From: Virgisporangium aurantiacum
GTDB lineage: Bacteria > Actinomycetota > Actinomycetes > Mycobacteriales > Micromonosporaceae
DNA length: 64,000 bases
Reading direction: 5' to 3'
Assembly: GCF_016863635.1 (NCBI RefSeq)
Contig: NZ_BOPG01000006.1
Span: 124,001-188,000 of the forward strand
Every line of letters begins with the position of its first letter. Positions within the stretch are counted from its first letter, which is position 1. The notes beneath the pieces are model-generated. The model ran no database searches, was not told where the DNA came from, and saw nothing but the letters and a program-made list of their open reading frames with translations. This document shows positions 51,514-60,289 of this stretch, piece by piece. The position numbers and the translations under genes were made by a program.

Positions 51514-52818
51514 GTGGCGATAGCGACCTCTACCCCCGTGCCCTGGCCGGCACCCACCGCGTCCGGGCCGGTGACCTCCTCGGTGCACCTGCCCGGGTCC
51601 AAGTCCATGACGGCCCGGGCGCTGGTGCTCGCCGCGGTGTCGATGGGCACCAGCACGCTCCGGGCGCCGCTGCGGGCCCGCGACACCGAGCTGATGTCCG
51701 GCGGCCTGCGCGCCCTCGGCACGCACGTCTCGACCCGCGACGACAACCTGTGGACCGTCCGGTCCCGGGCATTGTCCGGCCCGGCCGCGATCGACGTGGG
51801 GCTCGCCGGCACCGTCATGCGGTTCCTGCCGGCCATCGCCGCGCTGGCCGAGGGTCCGGTGACGTTCGACGGCGACCCGGTCGCCCGGCGGCGGCCGATG
51901 GCCCCGCTGATCACGGCGCTGCGCGGGCTGGGCGTCGACATCGAGTCGGCGAACGGCGGGCTGCCGCTCACGGTGAACGGCGCCGGCCGGGTCGGCGGTG
52001 GCGAGGTGACGATCGACGCGTCCGCGTCCAGCCAGCTGGTCTCCGGCCTGCTGCTCGCCGCGGGGGCGTTCGAGCGCGGCATCGTGGTGCGTCACGACGG
52101 GCCGAAGGTGCCCAGCGCGCCGCACCTGCGGATGACCACCCAGATGCTGCGCCTGGCCGGCGCCGCCGTCGACGACAGCACCCCGAACGTGTGGACGGTC
52201 GAGCCGGGGCGCCTCAGCGGCCGGGCCTGGAACATCGAGCCCGACCTCAGCGGCGCCGCGCCGTTCCTGGCCGCCGCGCTGGTCACCGGCGGCGCGGTGA
52301 CCGTCATGGACTGGCCGATCGGCACCACCCAGCCCGGCGACCAGCTCCGCGAACTGCTCACCGGCATGGGCGGCGAGGCGACGCTGACCCCCGAGGGCCT
52401 GACGGTGCGCGGCACCGGTCGCATCCACGGGCTCACCGCCGACCTGTCGGAGGTCGGTGAACTCACCCCGGTGCTGGCCGCCCTCGCCGCGCTGGCCGAC
52501 TCGCCGTCCCGCCTGACCGGCATCGGCCACATCCGGGCGCACGAGACCGACCGGCTCGCGGCGCTGGCCCGCGAACTGGGCCGGCTGGGCGTCCAGGTGC
52601 ACGAACTGCCCGACGGCCTGGAGATCCATCCCCGGCCGCTCACCGGCTCGGTCTTCGAAACCTACGACGACCACCGCATGGCGCACGCCGCCGCCGTCAT
52701 CGGTCTGACGGTCCCGGGCGTCGACCTCACCGATGTCGCGTGCACCTCCAAGACACTTCCGCAGTTTCCGGCACTATGGTCAGCAATGGTGCAAGGAACC
52801 GCGGGAGGTAGCGACTGA
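51514..52818 (+). CDS. aroA: 3-phosphoshikimate 1-carboxyvinyltransferase
   Basis: 434 residues from GTG 51514. LPGSKSMTARALVLAA (PEP/shikimate loop), GLAGTVMRFLPAIAA, DASASSQLVSGLLLA, and the C-terminal DDHRMAHAAAVIGLT. The expected LPGSKSxTxR stretch, with Met where Ser/Gln is more usual. EPSP synthase, sixth step of the shikimate pathway. No tight link to other aro genes, but the aroA-rsgA pair is conserved in actinobacteria. The TGA overlaps the CTG start of rsgA. Confidence 0.96.
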   Translation: MAIATSTPVPWPAPTASGPVTSSVHLPGSKSMTARALVLAAVSMGTSTLRAPLRARDTELMSGGLRALGTHVSTRDDNLWTVRSRALSGPAAIDVGLAGTVMRFLPAIAALAEGPVTFDGDPVARRRPMAPLITALRGLGVDIESANGGLPLTVNGAGRVGGGEVTIDASASSQLVSGLLLAAGAFERGIVVRHDGPKVPSAPHLRMTTQMLRLAGAAVDDSTPNVWTVEPGRLSGRAWNIEPDLSGAAPFLAAALVTGGAVTVMDWPIGTTQPGDQLRELLTGMGGEATLTPEGLTVRGTGRIHGLTADLSEVGELTPVLAALAALADSPSRLTGIGHIRAHETDRLAALARELGRLGVQVHELPDGLEIHPRPLTGSVFETYDDHRMAHAAAVIGLTVPGVDLTDVACTSKTLPQFPALWSAMVQGTAGGSD

Positions 52819-53882
52819 CTCGGAAACGCGAGTACGACGAGGACGACGTACGGATCCGGCCGGGTCGGTCCTCGCGACCGCGCACGCGTCAACGGCCGAA
52901 GCACGTCGACGCCCTGTCCGCGTTCGTCATCGCCGTCGACCGGGGCCGCTACACCTGCTGGCTGGTCGACGAGGGGCGCAGCATCACCACGATGCGGGCG
53001 CGCGAGCTGGGCCGGCACGGCGTCGTCGTCGGTGACCGGGTCCATATTGTCGGCGACACGACTGGAGACGCGGGCACGCTGGCCCGCATCGTGCGTATAG
53101 AAGAACGTGCGTCAACACTCACCCGCACCGCCGACGACGTCGAGGGCACGGTCGAGGGCCGGCAGGAACGCGTGGTGGTGGCCAACGCCGACCAGATGGT
53201 GATCGTCAGTGCGTTGGCCGACCCGCCGCCGCGCACGGGCTTCATCGACCGGTGCCTGGTGGCGGCGTACGACGCCGGGGTCGACCCGCTGCTGTGCCTC
53301 ACCAAGGCCGACCTCGCCCGCCACGAGGCGCTGATCGACTACTACGCCGAACTCGACCCGCGGTACGTGCTGTGCCGCCCCGACGAACCGCTCGGCCCCC
53401 TCCTCGCGGAATTGAGAGGCCGGTTGTCGGTGCTCGTCGGGCATTCCGGGGTGGGCAAGTCGACGCTGGTGAACCGGCTCGTGCCCGACGCCGACCGGGC
53501 CGTCGGGGTGGTGAGCGCGATCGGCAAGGGCCGGCACACGTCGACCAGCGCCGTCGCGCTGCGGTTGCCGGCCGACGTGGGATGGATCGTCGACACGCCG
53601 GGCGTGCGGTCGTTCGGGCTGGCCCACGTCACCGAGAACAGCCTCCTGCACGGATTCCCGGACCTGGTCGAGGCGTCCACCCGGTGCCCGCCGAACTGCG
53701 ACCACACCGGTGCCGGCGGCGAATGCGGGTTGGACAAGCTGGTGGCGGAGGGCGGGGCGGATCCACGCCGGTTAGCGTCTTACCGCCGGTTGCTGGCGCT
53801 GAAGGCGGGTGACGATCCGAACCGGTTCCGCGAGGATATCGGTGCCGGTGACATTGATCCTGGGGAGAAGACGCATGGCTGA
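52815..53882 (+). CDS. rsgA: Ribosome small-subunit-dependent GTPase A, CTG start
   Basis: 355 residues. Start is a CTG at 52815-52817, 6 bases after GGGAGG (52803-52808), overlapping the aroA TGA. In-frame TAG at 52809 rules out an earlier start, and no ATG/GTG/TTG occurs until 52992, which would delete 59 conserved residues (REYDEDDVRIRPG; RPKHVDALSAFVIAVDRGRY). Circularly permuted GTPase: LTKADL (G4), VLVGHSGVGKSTL (G1), DTPGVRSFG (G3), then the zinc knuckle CPPNCDHTGAGGEC. Assists late 30S assembly. Confidence 0.93.
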   Translation: MTRKREYDEDDVRIRPGRSSRPRTRQRPKHVDALSAFVIAVDRGRYTCWLVDEGRSITTMRARELGRHGVVVGDRVHIVGDTTGDAGTLARIVRIEERASTLTRTADDVEGTVEGRQERVVVANADQMVIVSALADPPPRTGFIDRCLVAAYDAGVDPLLCLTKADLARHEALIDYYAELDPRYVLCRPDEPLGPLLAELRGRLSVLVGHSGVGKSTLVNRLVPDADRAVGVVSAIGKGRHTSTSAVALRLPADVGWIVDTPGVRSFGLAHVTENSLLHGFPDLVEASTRCPPNCDHTGAGGECGLDKLVAEGGADPRRLASYRRLLALKAGDDPNRFREDIGAGDIDPGEKTHG

Positions 53883-54240
53883 CCTGACCGCTGACCTGAC
53901 GAGAGCCGTCGAGCGGCACTGCGAACTGTTCAACGAGTGCGTCCGCACCGGCGACTGGGCGCCGTTCACGGCATCGCTCACCGACGACGCCCAGATGGCG
54001 TTCACCAACATGCCGGTGGGCCCGTTCCACGGCCGCGACCAGATCGCGGTCGCCTACGCCGAGCAGCCGCCCACCGACACGATGACGCTCGAAGCGGTGG
54101 AGACGCTCGGCCCGGACACCGCCCGGGCCCACTTCATGTGGGACGCCAGCGGCGACGACGGGCTGATGCTGCTGCGCTGGCGCGACGAGAAGGTGTCGGC
54201 GATCGAGGTGACGTTCGGAGCTCACTCGACCTCGACGTAG
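53875..54240 (+). CDS. SnoaL/NTF2-like protein
   Basis: 121 residues from ATG 53875 (GGGGAGAAG upstream), overlapping the rsgA stop by 8 bases. HCELFNECVRTGDWAPFTAS and MPVGPFHGRDQIAVAY are typical of the SnoaL-like cone fold; the lone catalytic-type acid (EAVETLGPDTARAHF) fits isomerase or hydrolase relatives. Function unknown. Overlaps the convergent DUF2087 gene by 19 bases. Confidence 0.85.
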   Translation: MADLTADLTRAVERHCELFNECVRTGDWAPFTASLTDDAQMAFTNMPVGPFHGRDQIAVAYAEQPPTDTMTLEAVETLGPDTARAHFMWDASGDDGLMLLRWRDEKVSAIEVTFGAHSTST

Positions 54241-54761
54241 CCGCCGCTGCGCCAGTACTCGCCGTCGGCGCGGTCCAGCAGCGACTCGTCGACCAGGTAG
54301 CGGCGCAGCGCCGCGTGGTCGTCGTGCCATGCCCGCAGGATCGCGTTGACGTCCTTCTCCGGGTACTTCACGCCCGGTTCGAAGGCGAGCACGATGTGCT
54401 CCAGCACCACCCGCCGCTTCGCCCACGCCGAGGGCAGGTGCGGGATGCGGCCGTCGACGATGAAGGTGCGCAGCACGGCGTCCCGCTGCCGGTCGGGGTC
54501 CATGGGCTCGGCCGGCGCCGCGGGCGTCCCGTGCTCCCGCACCGCGTCCTTGAAAGCCGAAACCTCCGCGACCAGCGCGTCTCCGGCTGCCCCCACCAGG
54601 CCGCCCTGTTCCAGCCGGCGCAGCGCGGCCATCACCGTGCGTACCGGCAAGCCAGTGGCGTTGACCACATCGGCCGGCGTGGCGGCACCCAGAACGACGG
54701 CGGCGAAGACGCGTAACCGGTCTGGCTCGGCAAGCTGGCCGCAGAGTACGTCCGGTCTCAT
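54222..54761 (-). CDS. DUF2087 protein with winged-helix N terminus
   Basis: 179 residues from ATG 54761. The N-terminal half resembles an ArsR/winged-helix domain (PDVLCGQLAEPDRLRVFAAV then LPVRTVMAALRRLEQGGLV). The C-terminal half is DUF2087 (AVLRTFIVDGRIPHLPS, KYPEKDVNAILRAWHDD, YLVDESLLDRADGEYWR). Probably a small transcription regulator; ligand unknown. Confidence 0.87.
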   Translation of the reverse strand: MRPDVLCGQLAEPDRLRVFAAVVLGAATPADVVNATGLPVRTVMAALRRLEQGGLVGAAGDALVAEVSAFKDAVREHGTPAAPAEPMDPDRQRDAVLRTFIVDGRIPHLPSAWAKRRVVLEHIVLAFEPGVKYPEKDVNAILRAWHDDHAALRRYLVDESLLDRADGEYWRSGGYVEVE

Positions 54762-54799
54762 GGTTGCCACGCTAACCGGGTCGACTAGCGTTTTAACGT

Positions 54800-55603
54800 A
54801 TGGCCCGGTACGCCGATGATCTCGCGCTCGCACACATGCTCGCCGACACCGCCGACTCGATCTCATCGGCCCGGTTCCGGGCTCAGGATCTGCACGTCAC
54901 CGAGAAGCCCGACCTCACGCCGGTCACCGACGCCGACACGGCGGTGGAGAAGGCGTTGCGGGCGACCCTCAGCCGCGCCCGGCCCCGCGACGCGGTGCTC
55001 GGCGAGGAGTTCGGCGCCGCCGCGCCGGCCGCCGGCGGTGGCTCCCGCCAGTGGGTGATCGACCCCATCGACGGCACGATGAACTACGTGCGCGGTGTGC
55101 CCATCTGGGCGACCCTGATCGCGCTCATGGACAACGAGGAGCCGGTGGTCGGCCTGGTGTCGGCACCGGCGCTCGGCCGGCGGTGGTGGGCCGGCGTCGG
55201 GCACGGCGCCTACGCCGGCCGGCACGCCGCGGCGGCGACGCCGATCAAGGTCTCCGGGGTGTCCCGGCTGGCCGACGCGTCCTTCTGCTACTCGTCGCTG
55301 ACCAGTTGGGAAGAGGTCGGCAAGCTCGACGCGATGCTCGACCTGATGCGGGCGTCCTGGCGCACCCGGGCGTACGGCGACTTCTACGGCTACATGCTGC
55401 TCGCCGAGGGCGCCGTCGACGTGATGGTGGAGCCCGAACTGTCGCTGTGGGACCTCGCGGCGCTGGTACCGATCGTGTCGGAGGCGGGCGGCGAGTTCAC
55501 CGACCTCACCGGGCGGCCCGGGCCCGGCGGCGGCAGCGCGGTGGCGACCAACGGAAAACTGCACACCACGGTGCTCGACCGCATCGGGCTCGACGCCGTT
55601 TAA
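54800..55603 (+). CDS. hisN: Histidinol-phosphatase (inositol monophosphatase family)
   Basis: 267 residues. Metal-ligand motifs DADTAVEKALR, VLGEEFG, VIDPIDGTMNYVRGVPIW and LSLWDLAALVPIVSEAGG are intact. The sequence is closer to actinobacterial HisN than to true inositol monophosphatases (inference from aroA-rsgA-hisN context, known in Streptomyces). Removes phosphate from histidinol phosphate in histidine synthesis. Confidence 0.88.
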   Translation: MARYADDLALAHMLADTADSISSARFRAQDLHVTEKPDLTPVTDADTAVEKALRATLSRARPRDAVLGEEFGAAAPAAGGGSRQWVIDPIDGTMNYVRGVPIWATLIALMDNEEPVVGLVSAPALGRRWWAGVGHGAYAGRHAAAATPIKVSGVSRLADASFCYSSLTSWEEVGKLDAMLDLMRASWRTRAYGDFYGYMLLAEGAVDVMVEPELSLWDLAALVPIVSEAGGEFTDLTGRPGPGGGSAVATNGKLHTTVLDRIGLDAV

Positions 55604-55660
55604 CGGCCCTGTTTCGTGGCCTGGGCGGTGGCTGCTACCCACGCGTTCTAAGCTCTCCCG

Positions 55661-56545
55661 GTGACCGGTGGTTGGGGTTTCCTCGCGGCGATGGTCGTCG
55701 CCTACGGCGTAGCGAACCTCCTGCAGTCGATCGCGGCCGCGAACACCGACCTCCACCAGGGCTTCAGCCCGCGGCTGCTGTGGCGGCTCGGGCAGCACCG
55801 GGCGTACCTGTTCGGCATCGGCTTCCAGTTCGCCGCGTTCGCGCTGGCGTTCCTGGCCCGCCGCGACCTTCCGCTGTTCCTCGTGCAGTCGGCCGTGGCG
55901 GCCGGGCTCGGCGTCACGGCCATCCTCGGCGTGCTGGTGCTGAAGTGGAAGCTGCCCACCACCGAGATCCTGCTGCTCGCGCTGCTGTGCTTCGGCCTGG
56001 CCGGGCTGATCGTCTCGGCCCAACCGATGCCGTCGCGCCCGATGGGGTCGATCGGCGTGGCGCTGCTGGGCGTCGCCCTGGTCGTGATCGCGGTCGGCGG
56101 GTTCTTCGCCGTTCGGATGCACGGCGCGCCGGGCTCCGTGGTGCTCGGCTCGCTCGCCGGGCTGGCGTTCGGCGCCGCGGCGGTGGCCTCGCGGCCGCTC
56201 GCCTCGGTGCACGTCATCGACGGTTTCTTCCTGGCCGACCCCCTGCTGTACCTGCTGGTCGGCCACTCGGTGGTGGGCCAGCTGCTGCTGGGGCTGGCGA
56301 TGCAGCGCGGCTCGACCACCGCCGCCGTGGCCGCCATGGACGCGGCGGCCGCCGTACCGGCGGCGGTGATCGGCCTGCTGTTCCTGGGCGACAGCATCCA
56401 CGCGGGTCGCGAGTGGATCGCGGCGCTGGGCTTCGTGGCGACCCTGGCCTCGGTGATCGGGCTGAGCTTCTACGCGGAGCCGCAGCACCACCACGAGATC
56501 AGCCACCCGGCGCCGCCGCTCCGCGAGCGGGTGCACGCCCGCTGA
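55661..56545 (+). CDS. DMT-superfamily-like membrane transporter
   Basis: 294 residues with about 9 hydrophobic helices and no signal peptide. GLGVTAILGVLVLKWKLPTTE and the Ala-rich AAVAAMDAAAAVPAAVIGLL near the C terminus resemble EamA-type drug/metabolite transporters, though the two-repeat pattern is not obvious. Ends with a His-rich cytosolic tail (PQHHHEISHP). Substrate unknown. GTG start. Confidence 0.78.
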   Translation: MTGGWGFLAAMVVAYGVANLLQSIAAANTDLHQGFSPRLLWRLGQHRAYLFGIGFQFAAFALAFLARRDLPLFLVQSAVAAGLGVTAILGVLVLKWKLPTTEILLLALLCFGLAGLIVSAQPMPSRPMGSIGVALLGVALVVIAVGGFFAVRMHGAPGSVVLGSLAGLAFGAAAVASRPLASVHVIDGFFLADPLLYLLVGHSVVGQLLLGLAMQRGSTTAAVAAMDAAAAVPAAVIGLLFLGDSIHAGREWIAALGFVATLASVIGLSFYAEPQHHHEISHPAPPLRERVHAR

Positions 56546-56546
56546 C

Positions 56547-57236
56547 TCACGGCCAGTCCGGCTCGGTTTCCATCAGATCGAGCACCGCCTTGCGGTCGCC
56601 TTCCTCGGCCACCTCCGCCGTCAGGTCCTTCGCCCGCTGCCAGTAGGTGCGGGCGGCCGCGCCGTCGCCGGTGGCGGCCAGCGCCCGGGCCATGACCTCC
56701 GCCGCCAGCGGCCGGTCCCAGTCGGCGATCACGTCGGGGTTCTCGTCGACGAGCTGGGCACACCTCCTGGCATGCTTCAGCGCGATCCCACCCTCCCCGA
56801 TCCGCACGGCCACCGACGCGATCAGGTGCTCGCCGCGGGCGTGGTTGGCCGTGTTGCCGGCCTCCAGCCAGTGGTAGGTCGACGCGTAGGCGGCGTAGAG
56901 CAGCCGCTCCCGGTCGACCAGCGGGCTGTGCGGGCCGATCTGCTCCAGCAGGTCCCAGGTGTCGTTGTTCAGGTGGACGCCGAACCAGCGGTGGAGATCG
57001 CGCTCGGCGACCTGCTTCTTGCCGACCTCGGTCATGAGGTCGTGCCAGCCGGCGAAGCCGTACTCGCGGGCCACGATCAGCTGGGCGTCGCGGAGGGTGA
57101 AATCCTCGGGCCGACGGTCGAGGGCCTCGATGCGCTTGAGCGCGGCGGGGTTGCCTCCGACGACGGCGCGGCGCAGATCCTTGGCCTGGCCGCGCAGCTG
57201 GGCAAGGTCGGCCCGGGCGGGAAGTTCAATGGTCAT
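56547..57236 (-). CDS. Ankyrin-repeat-containing-like N-terminal domain protein
   Basis: 229 residues from ATG 57236. LPARADLAQLRGQAKDLRRA and DAQLIVAREYGFAGWHDLM are the hallmarks of a widespread N-terminal region, often fused to ankyrin repeats. Here it is followed by a helical-repeat (TPR-like) half (GEHLIASVAVRIGEGG; HARRCAQLVDENPDV; AARTYWQRAKDL) with no ankyrin repeats. Role unknown; TPR-like halves usually bind partner proteins. Confidence 0.8.
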   Translation of the reverse strand: MTIELPARADLAQLRGQAKDLRRAVVGGNPAALKRIEALDRRPEDFTLRDAQLIVAREYGFAGWHDLMTEVGKKQVAERDLHRWFGVHLNNDTWDLLEQIGPHSPLVDRERLLYAAYASTYHWLEAGNTANHARGEHLIASVAVRIGEGGIALKHARRCAQLVDENPDVIADWDRPLAAEVMARALAATGDGAAARTYWQRAKDLTAEVAEEGDRKAVLDLMETEPDWP

Positions 57237-57403
57237 GGGGACGTCTCCGTAACCGCGCCCGGGGTCCGCTGACAACCGGACGCGACGGAAGGTACGCGTG
57301 CGGGAGTGTTGTCGATGTGTTCCAGGTGCACTCGGTGCTTGCCGCGGACAGGAGGCGCCCTGGTGCGCGCTGGGCACAGCTTCCGCCATGCCCGGCGGGC
57401 CCG

Positions 57404-57586
57404 TCAAGACCGCGTCGTGTCGCCCTCGCCGGTCTTCTCCTGCGCCACGTCGACGACCTTGTCGATCATGCCGGTGTGCTTGTGGCCGGTGCGCTTGTCG
57501 ACCTCGTCGCCGAGCTTGTCCAGCGCCTGGTCGACCTTGTCGTCGTGGCGGTCGGCGAGGTCCTTCACGCGGTCGATGAAACTCAT
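57404..57586 (-). CDS. MT0933-like antitoxin-family small protein
   Basis: 60 residues: SFIDRVKDLADRHDDKVDQ then LDKLGDEVDKRTGHKHTGM and a charged C terminus. The highly charged helical pattern matches the MT0933-type family annotated as antitoxins, although no toxin gene is adjacent. A stress-related structural role is an alternative. ATG 57586; GGGG upstream is weak. Confidence 0.75.
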   Translation of the reverse strand: MSFIDRVKDLADRHDDKVDQALDKLGDEVDKRTGHKHTGMIDKVVDVAQEKTGEGDTTRS

Positions 57587-57671
57587 GGGGTCAAGCCTAC
57601 GGAGTCCACCGGGGCGCCGACCCCGATCCGGCGATTGACCACGAAGCGTGGCCATCGCTTGACTTTTCGGC

Positions 57672-58424
57672 GTGAGAAGGAACCTGTCCGCGATCGCGGT
57701 CACTCTCGGTATGGTCCTGCTGCCGTTGGCGGCGCCGTCCCCGGCCGCCGGCGCCCCTACGGCCGAGCTGCTCTACCGGGGCGACCTGCGGGCGCCCGGC
57801 ACCGTCGCCGACGGCAGCGGCCACGGCCTCGACGGCACGATCGAGACGGGTGGCGGCGGCACGGTGACCTCGGTGCGCGGCCCCCGCAACACCCGCTTCC
57901 TGCGGTTCCCCGGCGGGTCGTGCCCGGTCGCGCCGTGTCCCCAGGGAATCGTGCGCCCGGTCGACGGCGTCCCGCTGACGCCCGCCGACGCGATGTTCAG
58001 CTTCGGCGCCGACGTCCGGCTCACCGAACCGCCGCCCACGTCGGCCGGCATGAACGTGTTCCAGTTGGGAGCGGCGGCCGCGGGTCTGAGCCAGTGGAAG
58101 GTGCAGGTCGACGCCGGCCGGCCGTCATGCCGCTGGTCCGACGGAGCCGCCGTGGTGCTGCTGATCGCGGACGTCACGCTGTCGGTGGACACGTGGTACC
58201 GCATCCGGTGCACCCGGACGGGGACGCGGTTCGAGACGCGGGTCACCCGTCCCGCGACCGGCCGACCGGTGGTGCCGCCGGTCCGGCAGATGCTCGCCAT
58301 GGGTCCGATCGTGCCGACCGGGTCGCCCGTGATCGGCGGCAAACGGATCAACGCCGCCCAGTCCGATGTCGACACCGACCAGTTCCACGGCGACCTCGAC
58401 AACCTCTACTTCTGGAAGGCCTGA
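57672..58424 (+). CDS. Secreted LamG-like lectin-fold protein
   Basis: 250 residues. Signal peptide (RRNLSAIAVTLGMVLLPLAA, then PSPAAGA), followed by a beta-sandwich with LamG/concanavalin-like features (LLYRGDLRAPGTVADGSG; HGLDGTI; and FHGDLDNLYFWKA at the end). Two Cys pairs (GGSCPVAPC; PSCRW/RIRC) may form disulfides. Probably binds extracellular glycans. GTG start; ribosome site weak. Confidence 0.78.
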   Translation: MRRNLSAIAVTLGMVLLPLAAPSPAAGAPTAELLYRGDLRAPGTVADGSGHGLDGTIETGGGGTVTSVRGPRNTRFLRFPGGSCPVAPCPQGIVRPVDGVPLTPADAMFSFGADVRLTEPPPTSAGMNVFQLGAAAAGLSQWKVQVDAGRPSCRWSDGAAVVLLIADVTLSVDTWYRIRCTRTGTRFETRVTRPATGRPVVPPVRQMLAMGPIVPTGSPVIGGKRINAAQSDVDTDQFHGDLDNLYFWKA

Positions 58425-58889
58425 CTAGGCGAGGTCGTCGGCGGCATCGGCCAGGCACTGGGCCACCTTGGCCCACACGATCTGCCGCCACGGCGCCCCC
58501 TGGCCGGCCACGGCCGCCGCGTCGAAGAGGTCGCTGAGCTGACGCGTCAGCACGACCACGTTGGTGCGTAAGGGTTCGCCGTTCTCGTCCACCGGATCGA
58601 TCGGCGGCACGTTGGCCGTGACCAGGTCGACCGGGTCGCGGAGGCCGGCCTGCAGTTCACGGTCGGCTTCCGCGAGCGTCGACGCGAACTGGTCCCAGCC
58701 GACGCGGGAGTCGTGCCCGCGCGGGGCGTTCACCCCGGCGTGGATGGCGAGCAGGAGTGCCTGCCGAGGCCCGACATCGTCGGGATCGGTCGCCACGGCG
58801 ACCTCGGCGCTCACCTGGCTGAGGAGCACCAGAAAGCTGTTCATGCCGGGCACTGTGACCCCGATCGGACGATTCGGCAACTCAGCCAC
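58425..58889 (-). CDS. Hypothetical soluble helical protein
   Basis: 154 residues from GTG 58889, or 139 from ATG 58844. Neither start has a strong ribosome site. No signal or membrane helix. Contains MNSFLVLLSQVSAEVAVATD and WRQIVWAKVAQCLADAADD, an all-helical profile. No family recognised. Its stop directly abuts the convergent LamG-like gene (no bases between). Confidence 0.68.
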   Translation of the reverse strand: MAELPNRPIGVTVPGMNSFLVLLSQVSAEVAVATDPDDVGPRQALLLAIHAGVNAPRGHDSRVGWDQFASTLAEADRELQAGLRDPVDLVTANVPPIDPVDENGEPLRTNVVVLTRQLSDLFDAAAVAGQGAPWRQIVWAKVAQCLADAADDLA

Positions 58890-59051
58890 CCGATTCGTTA
58901 CCTGTCCACAGTGGACGCCCGATGTCGGGTCGACCGGACACCCGCGCCCTTCACCGGAAGGCGGGGCTGGCGGGCCGTCGGCCGGAAAATATCAACCGAG
59001 CACGATGAACCGACGCCCGAACGTAGGGTGATCGTCAAAACACGTATCGCA

Positions 59052-59690
59052 ATGATGACGCGTGTGACGAACGCATACGGCGAGACCGCCCACGACCACC
59101 AGACCACCACACACCAGTTTCCGATCAGCCCGGCGCCGACAGGCCTGCCGATCAGCCCGGCGCCGATGGGACCGCCGCCCGCACCGGTGCCGCCTCCACC
59201 GGGGCCATCCCGTCGTGGCGTGCCGCTGCCTCTTGCGATCGGAGGCGGGATCGCCGCGGTGCTCGTCTCGTGTTTCGCCGGTGTCGGAATCGGCGCCGCG
59301 GGAAGCCAGAACACATCGGCCAAGGCGACGTCCGCGACACCGTCCCCCGCCGGGAACACGGTCACGGAGACGGTGACCGCCTCCGCGGCCGCACCGGCAC
59401 CAGCCACCTCGACCGTCACCGTTACTGCCGCGCCGCCCGCGAACGCCGCGCCACCGGCCGGCGCCGGCGCGACGATCGAGGAGGGCACCTACTCCGTCGG
59501 CGTCGACATTCAGCCGGGAACGTACCGGGCCATCGGCGCGGGCTCCGACTGCTACTGGGCGATCACCAAGTCCGGCACCAACGGCTCCGACATCATCGAC
59601 AACCACATTGGCGGCGGGAACCTGACCGTGACGCTGAAAGCGGGCCAGGACTTCACCTCGCAGCGGTGCGGCACCTGGTCCAAGAAGTAG
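59052..59690 (+). CDS. Membrane-anchored protein with conserved exported domain
   Basis: 212 residues (ATG 59052 or 59055). Pro-rich cytosolic part (about 25-60), one membrane helix (LAIGGGIAAVLVSCFAGVGI), a Thr/Ser/Ala-rich spacer and a roughly 70-residue domain starting IEEGTYSVGVDIQPGTYR with Cys in DCYWA and QRCGTW. That domain is common on surface proteins of actinobacteria, unknown function; the two Cys probably pair. Confidence 0.75.
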   Translation: MMTRVTNAYGETAHDHQTTTHQFPISPAPTGLPISPAPMGPPPAPVPPPPGPSRRGVPLPLAIGGGIAAVLVSCFAGVGIGAAGSQNTSAKATSATPSPAGNTVTETVTASAAAPAPATSTVTVTAAPPANAAPPAGAGATIEEGTYSVGVDIQPGTYRAIGAGSDCYWAITKSGTNGSDIIDNHIGGGNLTVTLKAGQDFTSQRCGTWSKK

Positions 59691-59700
59691 ACCCCTGCGA

Positions 59701-60255
59701 TCAGGTGCGGCACTCGTGTTGTCGCATCCGTAGGTAGCCATCGCCGTCGACGGGTTCCTGGTGTCCGCAGTGTTGGCATGTCAGGGCGCCGGTGTCGGGT
59801 TCGTCGGCGACGGGGCGCAGGCTGTGGGGACGGGCGGTGCGGCGGACGCCGGGGCCGCTGATCCCGGTCTCGGTCATCAGCAGCAGGCTGAACGCGGCCA
59901 GCAGGGCCAGGCCGAGCATCAGGGACCACACGCCGGGCGGGTCTTCGCCCCGGGCGACCGGCTGGTCGTTGCCGAACATCAGCACCAGGCCCCACACCGC
60001 CGCGGCGGTGCTCGCCACGGCCAGCAGTATCCACAGGGTCCAGCGGAGGCGAGCGGCGAGCACGCTCAGGACCTGGTAGGAGACGCGGTGGCCGCAGGTA
60101 CGGCAGGAGATCGTGGTCTTCGCCGAGTACACGGCGCCCGGGGGCCGGGTGAGTTGGAGGGCCTGGGTGCGGTAGCGGTCGGTCCGGAGGGGGCCCTGGT
60201 GGCTGCTGTCGAGATAGTGAAACAGCTTTACATCGACGATCCGCTCCGCCCACAC
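59701..60255 (-). CDS. Membrane protein with two zinc-ribbon motifs
   Basis: 184 residues from GTG 60255 (GTG 60264 possible). CRTCGHR in the N-terminal half and CQHCGHQ near the C terminus may each make half a zinc site. Two membrane helices (LRWTLWILLAVASTAAAVWG; LMLGLALLAAFSLLLM) lie between. No family recognised. Divergent from the serine hydrolase with a 34-base gap. Confidence 0.72.
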   Translation of the reverse strand: MWAERIVDVKLFHYLDSSHQGPLRTDRYRTQALQLTRPPGAVYSAKTTISCRTCGHRVSYQVLSVLAARLRWTLWILLAVASTAAAVWGLVLMFGNDQPVARGEDPPGVWSLMLGLALLAAFSLLLMTETGISGPGVRRTARPHSLRPVADEPDTGALTCQHCGHQEPVDGDGYLRMRQHECRT

Positions 60256-60289
60256 TCTGCCCACAGCGACAATCGTAGATGGGGCATAG

